From positions 2,055,692-2,119,691 of the forward strand of contig NC_087076.1 of assembly GCF_026151205.1 (NCBI RefSeq): a stretch of DNA of 64,000 nt, given 5' to 3'. Position 1 is the stretch's first letter. Every line of letters begins with the position of its first letter. This DNA is from Bolinopsis microptera. Its lineage: Eukaryota > Ctenophora > Tentaculata > Lobata > Bolinopsidae. Below are positions 43,630 to 52,953 of this stretch, piece by piece. The position numbers and the translations under genes are program-made. Under the pieces are notes generated by a model, which was not told where the DNA came from, searched no databases, and saw only the letters and a list, made by a program, of their open reading frames with translations.

Positions 43630-45435
43630 CTATCTGTCCACTTCATCAGCTGGTGCAGGACAGTGGTTTTTCAGCTTCTTACATATCTCCCTTTCTTCCT
43701 CTACACTGTCTTCCACTGAGCAATCAACATATTAGGGGGGGGGGGGGGGGGGGGGGGGACTATAAAAATTTTAATTATGAGCGAGACAATTCTGAACATC
43801 GTCTAAGCATATGAAAATACTGCATACCTAAACAAACTCTCAAAGTTTCAAAAGAAGCGGCAGCATGAGGAGGGAACTGTACATCACAACGCTCCACTAA
43901 ATGCAAGAGCAACTTTAAAGTTATTTGTAAGGTGGCGTCGTATGATTCAGCTGTTCTGTCTTCTGTAGCGAACCTGTCGCACATCGCAAATAACTGAAAA
44001 ACAATCTTCATTGCTCCCAAATTCGGGAAAAACCATGAATATACTATGAATTGCGCGTTAAAAGTCAGCAAATCTCAGAATGAACTTGTCTATGTGTACC
44101 TGATGAGGTACTCCCATACTGGAGTAGAGTTGACACTGATCCGTCGACTCTACACACACATGGTTGATTAGGAAGAGGGATTTTATCTGCAGCTTGTGTA
44201 GGGGGGATTGAAGTGCTCTTACTATCACATTGTAACCCTCGTGCTGATTAAACTTCTCCAGGGCTGCCGTGTTTCCCCGCACCAGACCTGAAGACCAAAC
44301 ATACTTGGAGGGGGGTTCTTGAAACATATAGAGGATACTAAAGGTTTTTTTAACAGGAGCTTTCAAAATACACCATGAACTATTTTCAAAATATAGAGCA
44401 ATCTTCTATTGTTGGTCACTATAATTGTTGGTCACTATTGTTCTATTGTTCGTAACTATTGATCTATTGTTCGTGACTCCGAGTACCATTCCTTATAAAT
44501 ACTTACAAGAGACTGCGAGTAAACTCTTAACTCTGACAGTATCGTTAGCGCTGTTATCAACTAGCTTCAGGAGGTCACTCAACACAAAGGTATCGCTAGC
44601 GAACTGAGCTATTTTCTCGTTGTTCTGCACTGCGTTGGCTATCACCTCGCACGCCAGACTCTGTAATTCCCTGACCAGGGTAAAGTGTTGAAATTTGGGG
44701 GGGGGGGGGGGGGGGGGGGGGGGATTTAACAAATTGATAATATTTGAATTCATTGAAAACCTCCTTTAAAAACCCTGTAACCATATTAAATCCCCTAATA
44801 TAAAACCTACGGATCGTTATGTTTTATGTAGGCACAACAAACTTGTAGTCCACCCATTAGATACAGATCTGAGGAATATTCTGATGAGAAAATAATTTCA
44901 GCAGTCTTCTTAACAAGTTTTAAAATGAGACAGATAAATGTACACAGTTATATCACCATATCCCCTCTCGTTCCTACTAAAACCCACCGTTAGCCTCGTC
45001 CAGATCCTCAGCATGGTCGGCTATATCCTCCAGAGCCAGTACACACTCCTCTTTAGAGCTGTCAGGGTTCTTTAGAACTACCACGTGTCCTCTCATACTC
45101 TTCACTGGATCCGCTACCATTGCAGAGTAGTTCTCAAACGCTCTCGTTAGAAACTGCCGTCTCTGAGAGCATCTATGGTAAATACATTGCTGGCAGAAAC
45201 ACTTGCCACCCATAATGGTGACTCACGGTTATAACAATGGGATTTTTTTTAACGTTATTTTGAATGAAAAACGGTATTCCTACTATCATGATCAGAGATT
45301 TAATTATAAATAACAAACCTCCTGGTCCATGGGTTCCAGTACTCTGTTTTCTGAGGGCTCATCTTGGAATCTGAGTGACCACTGGAGAATTGCATTCCAG
45401 TTGGGGTGGTTCTGAAGGTTCTCATCATCTCCCAT
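43630..45435 (-). CDS. HSPBP1: HSPBP1 / Fes1-type Hsp70 nucleotide-exchange factor
   Basis: Seven exons (45435-45319, 45162-44988, 44868-44811, 44670-44507, 44287-44100, 43993-43828, 43715-43630) join without a break to 317 residues. The N-terminal NWNAILQWSLRF is the Fes1/HspBP1 leader. Armadillo-like repeats follow: HAEDLDEANG then DLYLMGGLQVCCAYIKHNDP, QSLACEVIANAVQNNEKIAQ, LLKLVDNSANDTVRVKSLLA, and ALQSPLHKLQIKSLFLINHV. The C-terminus CPAPADEVDR mirrors the vertebrate end ADDSMDR. The family binds the Hsp70 ATPase domain in the cytosol and releases ADP; it also restrains CHIP. Exon 2 acceptor is taken at ctctcag before AGACGGCAG, which keeps frame. Introns 3 and 6 carry long poly-G runs. 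Length is a little under the human protein because the low-complexity N-terminus is missing. Confidence 0.93.
43735..43758. repeat. Homopolymer G24 in HSPBP1 intron 6
   Basis: Uninterrupted on the + strand, so C24 on the sense strand. It lies about 20 nt upstream of the exon 7 acceptor and may serve as part of the polypyrimidine tract. Confidence 0.93.
44697..44723. repeat. Homopolymer G27 in HSPBP1 intron 3
   Basis: C27 on the sense strand, about 27 nt upstream of the exon 4 acceptor, the same placement as in intron 6. Confidence 0.93.
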
Positions 45436-45459
45436 CCTAATACTGATAAGCTGTTGGAT

Positions 45460-45487
45460 GAGAGGGGGGGCCGGGGGGGGGGGGGGG
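45460..45487. repeat. G-rich tract upstream of the HSPBP1 start
   Basis: Seven-base G run, cc, then G15. It lies about 25-50 bp upstream of the start codon, in the leader or promoter. Confidence 0.85.
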
Positions 45488-45790
45488 CTCTCAATCAACT
45501 GATTTAATTTAATATATCCGTAAATCTATCATTTTAATCATGAAAAGAGCGATTGCTTTATTGGTATCTTTTACATTAGGTAGTATTGTACTTGTAGTAT
45601 GTATATTGAATAGATTTTAAACAATTTAATGATAATCAAAAGGCGAAAATTAAACTATTCAGGAATGCTGATGAATTCCTAGGAGATTTAAAACCTTATA
45701 AATAATCCAATAAACTACAGTTAAACATATAAATAATAAAACTCCCAAAGAAGACATGAACACTAAAATGTATAATAAAAACCCGTCTCA

Positions 45791-47260
45791 TTAAACCACT
45801 AAACCAGCAGGAGTCCAGTTGAGGAAGGCTTTAAGGACCTTCATCTCGTAATTACCCTTCACTGTGTCACTAAGATAAGTACGAAGAGAATTGGGGATGA
45901 GTTTAGAGTCCATAGCGGTGAGGTGACAACACAGGGCGATATCCGCTATAGAGAGCGCATCTCCGGCTAGATAAGAAGAGGATTTGAGGTAGCTAGCGAG
46001 GGTGTTGAGGATCGTTCCTATTTCAGAAGCCGACACGTTCACCCGCTGTGGTAGGGAGAGGGGTAAAGTTAGTAATGTTATATGTGAGTTTTGGGAGAGG
46101 CGACCATGAATAATTATTCAAAATATACTCCTCTGTAGACAATTTCCTTGCTCTAACAAACCTCAAGTGAGTCCACGACAGAGAGAATCTCATCAATAAG
46201 GGCCGCATTCAGAAGGTCTTGTTCATCGTATAAACTGGAGTATTTCCTCTCTCGAGCCACGAAACGCAGAATATTGCTTAGTCCGCTGACTGCTACCTGA
46301 CGACCTGACACAAAAAGTTAGTTTAATATTAATACAGCAGCCGAATGATATCGGTTTAATATTTGAAAACAATTGTGATACGGTAACCCGGTATGTCTTT
46401 TGCAGTATAGGTAAGGAGATCATCGACTACCAGGTTCCAGAGGAAAGGGGAGAGTATGCCTCGTTGAGGGCACCCCCGCCTGATCCGAACCCTTCTCGAC
46501 TTATCCTTATGATTTAGGGTGATGAATCGATTGGTTACGATCAGTGACCTTTAAAGACGTGTGACCCGTCTATTTGAGCTGTTACCTGGACATGCCATGA
46601 AGTAGGGAGAGGAAGTATCTTTGTAAATGAGGTTGATGCCACAGTAATCTGTCTCTCCTTTGTTGACACGCAGTAACTTGTTTGTGATGCTGCTGTCTAC
46701 TTCTTTTGTGTTAGTCGAATGTGAGAACACCTGAAATTTGTAATGGTCACCATTACGCTGCTCAAAACCACGTGCAATGATGTTCGCAGATTTCACGTTC
46801 TTGTAAGATGCTATAAAAACAGGAAATGTTACCTTGATAAGACAGTTGACTTTGCGAGCCATGATAGCAGTCATGTACACAGCAGGTGATCCCACACTGC
46901 ACCCTACAACCAGGTCAAATTTAGAGGTGTTCTCTGCAGCCTTCACTCCACAGCAATCAGCCTGTAATAGTGGTCATATTATAATAAAAAATCAAAAGCG
47001 TTGAAGAAATTGTTCTAAACATGGTCTGAAGTATGTGTAAAGTTAGACTCTAAATCACGCACCTCTATCTTGTTAAGTCTCTGTTGGAAGAGCTCCAGCT
47101 CACTGAGACACTTGTCCTGTCTTGCCTCCAGATCCTGGACCCACATACCATCCTCCTTATCAGGCAAGGAGATGTCGTCATAAACTGGGGCCACTTTGTA
47201 CATTGAGATCTTAGACTCTGCGACTAATATATCGTCGTAGACCTTGGGCGTGGCATACAT
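45791..47260 (-). CDS. AIMP2: AIMP2 (p38 scaffold of the multi-tRNA-synthetase complex)
   Basis: Four exons (47260-47063, 46961-46586, 46304-46162, 46045-45791) join in frame to 323 residues, almost exactly the family length. The N-terminus (MYKVAPVYDD) and the leucine-rich helix WVQDLEARQDKCLSELELFQ correspond to the lysyl-tRNA-synthetase-binding segment and coiled coil. The middle has a thioredoxin-like part (KFDLVVGCSVGSPAVYMTAI). The C-terminal GST-like domain includes GLSNILRFVARERKYSSLYD, NAALIDEILSVVDSLE and SSSYLAGDALSIADIALCCH. AIMP2 holds the multisynthetase complex together in the cytosol. Intron 2 contains a reverse-transcriptase fragment. A broken copy of part of exon 2 lies upstream at about 47527-47600. 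The gene diverges from the EF-hand gene at 48065. Confidence 0.93.
46395..46560 (-). mobile_element. LINE reverse-transcriptase fragment in AIMP2 intron 2
   Basis: The minus strand reads DKSRRVRIRRGCPQRGILSP then FLWNLVVDDLLTYT. GCPQxGxLSPxLWxLVVDxLL is the conserved block before the catalytic YADD/FADD box of jockey-like and related LINEs. Only this short piece remains. Confidence 0.75.
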
Positions 47261-48064
47261 ATCCTAATTCAGGAGATGTTTCTTTTAGCATCATGAATCA
47301 TTAATAATTAATAAAATTTAGCTTATTATGCATTTAACTGGGTAATATATCATTCAGCAAGGGAATGAGTGTGTTGAGGGAACTGCACTTGTTTGACAAG
47401 AATATTTATTTTGTATGCACAACAGGGACCGCTTTTCTATCAAACTAATATGTTGTAATTAAAGGAGCTGTATATAGAGCCCACCCCTCCCCCCTCCCAA
47501 AGACACACTCTATCTATTAACTTCGTATTCACTTTGATAAGGCAGTGCGGCACATAATAGCGGCCATGTTTATTGCGGGGGAGCCCACACAAATCATCCT
47601 GTAAAATGTAATCTAAGCAGATTGTACTGTACATTCAAGTTAGACGACAGCATTTTCTCAATAAAATGGGAATTCTAGAAAATAATCAACACTACTTAAA
47701 TTATTATATTATAACGAATAATTTGAGTAGATGAATATATTTCAACTTGTAGTCAGTTACATTGGAACGTGGAACTGCTACGTTTCACTAAAAGAGCGGA
47801 TTCGTTCGGCGTGAATACCAGAAATTTGGAACACTCAACAAACAATTAGTGATCACGTGACAGCCAATTAGTGATCACGTGACAGCAGCAGAACAGTAAT
47901 ATTAAGTAAACATAGCAGGGAGTAACACACACTTGCTTTTCTTATAATCCGCTTACCGAGGTTCTGCAAATTTACTGAGTTTTGAGAACTGTGTATTTTA
48001 GTTTGAGTCCTTTGTTTTGAGTCGTTTGTTTTGAGTGCTTTGTTTTGAGTCAAGCGTGAGAGTG
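47261..48064. promoter_or_regulatory. Shared upstream region of AIMP2 and the EF-hand gene
   Basis: Head-to-head genes 804 bp apart. Around 47845-47890 a 21-bp segment is duplicated, gatcacgtgacagccaatta, giving two CACGTG E-boxes and CCAAT boxes, a usual layout for bidirectional housekeeping promoters. The AIMP2 exon relic at 47527-47600 also lies here. Confidence 0.6.
47527..47600 (-). pseudogene. Partial duplicate of AIMP2 exon 2
   Basis: The minus strand reads gtgggctcccccgcaataaa then catggccgctattatgtgcc and gcactgccttatcaaagtg. This aligns with the AIMP2 exon 2 stretch encoding VGSPAVYMTAIMARKVNCLI. Base differences and a length change break the frame. Confidence 0.7.
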
Positions 48065-51000
48065 ATGGAGGGTCGGTCCAGCACTGGTGATAATGGGGAG
48101 ACGATGTCCACTATGGAAAGACACAAACGGGTGAGGGAATTTACTTTCTATACTTTACCTGTATACTTTACCTGCACTGTATACTCACTAAACGCAGTTA
48201 GAGTTTACGCTTAATGGACAGGTCCTCGTTTTTTTTTTAATCTAGACACTTATTTTACTTCGGTGTATTCCAACAGCCACAATGTTACACAAGTGCAACC
48301 AGCCAATTACAGGAAGCCGAAGGATCTTTTTTGGCCAGTGACGGTTAAGGTAGTGTGTACCATACTTTCTTCGTCCGAGACTTTGCTGCAATGTGCAGCT
48401 CCTCATTTAACCCTCACACCCGATTTCTCGAGTATTCGGCTGAGTAGACCGGGGGGCTGCATAGACCACTCATGATCCTTAGCTGAACGTCGACGACGCT
48501 CACCCCACGACCAGGCAGTCAGTGGGTTTCGAACTCGCAACCTAACGATTGTAAGACAGGCGTTCTAACCAACTGCGCTACCTTCCCTCCAACAATAGTG
48601 AACCGTAGTCTCTCAGTTATATAACTTTCAAAATCTAAGATTAACTCATTAGTATTTAGAATCTCGCTAATCAACGAGCCGCATTAGATACTACAGTAGA
48701 CACACCTGGAAGATCATATTATAGAGTAAATATATAGAGTAAATATATAGAGTAGTCCCCTGATGATACTCATGACGGGGGGGGGGGGGGGGCCAATGGC
48801 ATAAAATGGCATAAAATGGCATAAAATGGAGACTTTTTCTATGGAGAAAATGGAAAAACCCATGAGTAATTCTCCATTTTCTCCATTTTATGCCATGAAT
48901 TTTTTTCTTCGAAATTTCATCTTTAACACCATTTAACACCTAAATTGGACATCCTAACATGTTTATTTACGCTTACTAGGGGCGTAACAAGCTTATGAAA
49001 GCTCATAGTAGGGTACTATATGCTTATACTAGGTTAGTAGAGGCACACTTCAAGCAAACTCATAATTACTCAAGCCTAGTGTAAAGTCATTTCTACAGGC
49101 TACAGCAGGAGTGAGTAATAGGGGAGAGTAATAGGCACTGAGAAGTGAGACCTACATCCTCGAAAGTCGAAACAAGCTCGCACTGCAAAGGGGAGGCCTG
49201 CCTTCCGAGATCGCATTACCAGGGGGAAGCCTCGAGTCCAAATTTGTGTATCGAGGGGTAGGTGCAGACTTAAACCGAAAAACCAAAAAAATATTTTCGG
49301 CTAATAATGAAGAGGGTAGCATGAAACGTGGAGAAAAGTGGTTTTTAGAAAAACTTTGAAAAATGTTGACTTAAAAAATTTTCGGCCCGAGTCATTCTCG
49401 ATACGTACCTCTCGTATCGAGAGCTCCCGATTCCGAGCTCGTGTTGCAAAGGGGAGGCCTGCCTTCCGAGATCGCATTACCAGGGGGAAGCCTCGAGTCC
49501 AAAATTGTGTACCGAGGGGTAATTTTCTAAGTCAAAATTTTTCAAAGTTTTTCTGAAAACACTTTTCTCCACGTTTCATGCTACCTTGTTCATTATAAGC
49601 CGAAAATATTTTTTTCGGTCAACATTTTTCAAATTTTTTCTGAAAACCGCTTTTCTCCACGTTTCATGCTACCCTGTTCATTATTTGCCGAAAATATTTT
49701 TTCGGTTTTTCGAAGTCCACACCTTCCCCTCGATACACAATTTTGGACTCGAGGTAATGCGATCTCGGAAGGCAGGCCTCCCCTTTGCAACACGAGCTCG
49801 GAATCCGGAGCTCTCGATACGGGAGGTACGTATCGAAAATGACTCGGACCGAAAATTTTCTAAGTCAACATTTTTCAAAGTTTTTCTAAAAACCACTTTT
49901 CTCCATGTTTCATGATACTCTGTTCATTATTGGCCGAAAATATCTTTTTTTTTAAATAATTTTTCTCGAAATTCTCAATTTTTCAGGTTTTCAATGGCAT
50001 AAAATGGCATAAAATGGCATAAAATGGAGACTTTTTCTATGGAGAAAATGGAAAAACCCATGAGTAATTCTCCATTTTCTCCATTTATGCCATTGGCCCC
50101 CCCCCTCATGACACTCTTAGTTGGAAAGCTACCGTTAGTTTCACTTGTTAACGTGAATAAATTTATAGAATTATAATAACATAGAGTTAACATATTTGCC
50201 GTTATGTGGCGTTTATGTAGCCACATAGTTTTGTTCAATAATTACACACTATAACACAGTCCTTTATATAAGTGGTGTGTTTGATGTTGTAAACGAATAA
50301 AATTTTCCGTTCAAAGCCTCTCTTGTAAAAGCGTTACATTTGTGCTAGTCACAAGATAATAGCTCTCTTGAAATTCGGATTATACATCAGAATGGTTTCA
50401 GAACTTGAGTGGAGAGCTCCTTTCTTCAGTCTTGTGTTTTGTTATGGACTAAAAGCTCCATCTGTGTATTTTATGAATTCAATGCGGCGGGTATTTTCAG
50501 TTGAATAATAGGGTGACAGCCGACAGGTAAAGCCTTTACAGTTAAATCTCGATCGAACAGGATTCCATGGGGATTGTACACTTAGTTTAAAGGTTAATCT
50601 AAAATCCCAGTATGCACATTCAAATGAACAAATGTGGATCTGAAAGTGCGCACGTGGTTGCCAATCTGTACCACAAGAGCAGTATTTGACCCCCAGCAAG
50701 GTGTTTAAATCCAGAGAGAGGTGTAAAAGTTAGATCAAGTTACCTTTGTTTATATTGAGGTAGTAGTACTTGAGGACCAGATGTGCTACTCTTTAATTAC
50801 ATGGTGGCTAATAACTCACAGCCCTTTATTTGTCTATCCTGAACATTCTCCACAACTTGTTGCCGATAATAATACGTTACACCACGTAACACAGTCACAC
50901 TATTCAGTGTCTTATAATGGGGCTTTTGTTCAGCGCTTTAACTAATAATGTTTCCTTATCCTCTGTTTTATTGACTGTAAAACTCTCATGTCGTGCGTGA

Positions 51001-52023
51001 TATTCAGTTTATTAAACGTTATCCACTCTTCCTCTTTTTAAAGCCACCGAGGAATGGTAATATCGGTGGTCTCATGTAATGGGCGTTTAATCTTTGTGCA
51101 GATAACTGAAGCGTTATTTCTAGTTCCCAAAATCTTTGTACTGAGTGGAGTCCAACCTGTGGGCTGTGTGAAGCTGCTAATTAATTAATTACCTAATTAC
51201 CACCCTAGTTCTCGGATATGAAGACACTGGACAATAAGATAGCGATGTTAGAGGAGATGATAGGGGACCCTGACAAGCTGAACAAGGCTGTGTATGACGT
51301 CATAACGGGGTCTGACATGAATAATGATGAGTGCCTCAGTAAGGCTGAGTTCCAGGTGAGGTTATTTTAAATGTTATGTTTCTGACTTTCAAGTTTACGA
51401 CTATGGAGTACAGGTCGAGCATAAGTGTAGATAAACAGGGCCCCCTCCTGGTGACTCAGAATACTCCGATAACCACCCAACTTTTCCAGAAAGTTCTACA
51501 AGATTTTGGTATCGGTGATTTTGACGCAATAGAGGATCTGTTCGAGTCACTTGACCGAGATGGAAATGGTTCAATCAACTTCAAGGAATTTAGACATTTC
51601 TTCAGGGCGCAAACGTTAGTGCAATTGTAGGACGAGAATTATAAGTGTTGCATTTGCTATGGTACTGAGAAAATACTTAGTGTAACTATGGTACTGTGAG
51701 AATAATCAAATCTCTATTATATTCTACAGAGCAAGTTTACATACACTGTATCATTATCCTCATGTGATCATGTGAACCCTACTAACATTAGTACAATTAA
51801 CAGCCACACTTAGAGTGTAATCTACTACTACTACTAACAGTATAACCGCACATAACCGCACAGGAGAATCAAGCTGCAGCATATGAAGGAGCTCAAAGCG
51901 ATGAAGGACCGGACAAAAGTTAAGAATCAAATTCCGGTGGAGGACTCGAGCAGCAGTAGTTCAGATGATGAAAAGAAGAAACCAAAGTTCAGCTTCAAAA
52001 AGTGGAAATCTACTAGGAATTAA
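48065..52023 (+). CDS. Small EF-hand protein of unknown orthology
   Basis: Four exons (48065-48130, 51209-51355, 51460-51614, 51864-52023) give 175 residues. Residues 103-114 (DRDGNGSINFKE) form a canonical calcium-binding loop with all coordinating positions filled. Residues 58-69 (DMNNDECLSKAE) look like a degenerate first hand. Between them lies a helical linker. The C-terminus is charged, with a run of Ser then acidic and Lys-rich sequence (SSSSSSDDEKKKPKF), a likely casein-kinase-2 substrate region. The short first exon (MEGRSSTGDNGETMSTMERH) is followed by a 3.1-kb intron holding a SINE relic and the composite element at 48777. The family role is calcium sensing; partner and location are unknown. 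Confidence 0.8.
48300..48595 (-). mobile_element. tRNA-derived SINE copy
   Basis: On the minus strand the 5' end reads ggtagcgcagttggttagaa (A box TAGCGCAGTTGG), then gttgcgagttcgaaaccc with a B box close to GGTTCGANNCC. A tRNA-unrelated tail rich in restriction-like short palindromes follows. The sequence differs from the SINE at 31380. It lies in intron 1 of the EF-hand gene. Confidence 0.75.
48777..50104. mobile_element. hAT-like composite element with G-tipped ends and hairpin modules
   Basis: Flanked by an 8-bp direct repeat ctcatgac (48769-48776 and 50105-50112). The left end is G18 then ccaatggcataaaatgg; the right end is the reverse complement, ccatttatgccattgg then C8 (one more C counted in the target duplication). 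Each end carries a module of about 120 bp in the same orientation: three 10-bp atggcataaa units, then a self-complementary segment ending tctccattttatgccat. The modules are nearly identical (about 48796-48897 and 49994-50095). The 1.08-kb interior holds three copies of a roughly 100-bp segment (caaaggggaggcctgccttc) near 49185, 49445 and, inverted, 49790. No transposase frame, so it would be non-autonomous. Confidence 0.75.
50105..51208. other. Remainder of EF-hand intron 1
   Basis: AT-rich, no repeat or coding frame I can support. Confidence 0.4.
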
Positions 52024-52953
52024 CAGGGACTTTATCTTTTTTCTTGTTAAATTTTCAGGACTATAATACTTGACAGTTTATTAATATTTCTTAACAAGAA
52101 GGTATATTATATGCAGATATATGAGAATAATATGTTTGATAAATAATTTCAATAAACTCTAATCAGTGAAAACTTTGGTGTGGAGTTTGTACTCACAACT
52201 TCAGGCCCTCCGTGGTGAGATCGATGACATCATCCTATATGAGATGGTTTTATTAGATAATAACTAAATTGAGCATTTAATGGGTAATGTAATGGGTCAT
52301 TCAATTTAAGAACTTTTATTAGATCAATGTTTATAAGCAGTATTTAGGACAATTTTAATCGCTTATTCAGATATTCTAGCAAGTATTTATTACAACTATT
52401 ATCCTCTATTCTTTGTGCACTTCCAACGAGATACTCGCTAAATAGAGGTTTGCCTGTTATTTTCATGCTCAAGGTAAATTGCATGGAATTTAAATAATTA
52501 GTAAAACTAAAAATAAGCTTTGAAATGAAGAAGTGACTGGGTTGAAAAATTCAAATAATTTTACTACATAATTATAAGTAATCAAATTTAAATAGTATGT
52601 TTTAAGATGTGAAAATTGTTGCGATCATTCCCAGTAGGGAGTTAATAAAAGTTCAAAGTAGTATCATTTGGGGTCAAAATGAACTCCCACACTTCACAAA
52701 GTTTTACTTAATTGTGTTAAATAAATCATTAAAAGAGCTTTCCCAAAATCTAATGTTAACACAAATTAAAGGAATCTTATACGCATTACACGTTGTAATT
52801 ACTCGAATATTTTGCACTGAAAATAATTCTGGACAAACTCCCGCGTAACCATGGTAACATCCTCCAAGTTTACAAAAATCAATTTCAAGCACGTGTAACA
52901 CATCGCCAATATACAAAAACCCACGTGACCCTCTCTCATACTTCTCAGCAGGT
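52024..52953. other. Convergent intergenic region
   Basis: 3' ends of the EF-hand gene (+) and FBXO21 (-). An aataaa near 52151 may serve the EF-hand transcript. Nothing else recognised. Confidence 0.45.

Noticed and set aside
46822-46855. A 22-nt intron inside AIMP2 exon 2 (gtaacatttcctgtttttatag)
   Set aside because: Splicing it would shift the frame to an early stop, while reading through gives a continuous AIMP2-like protein.
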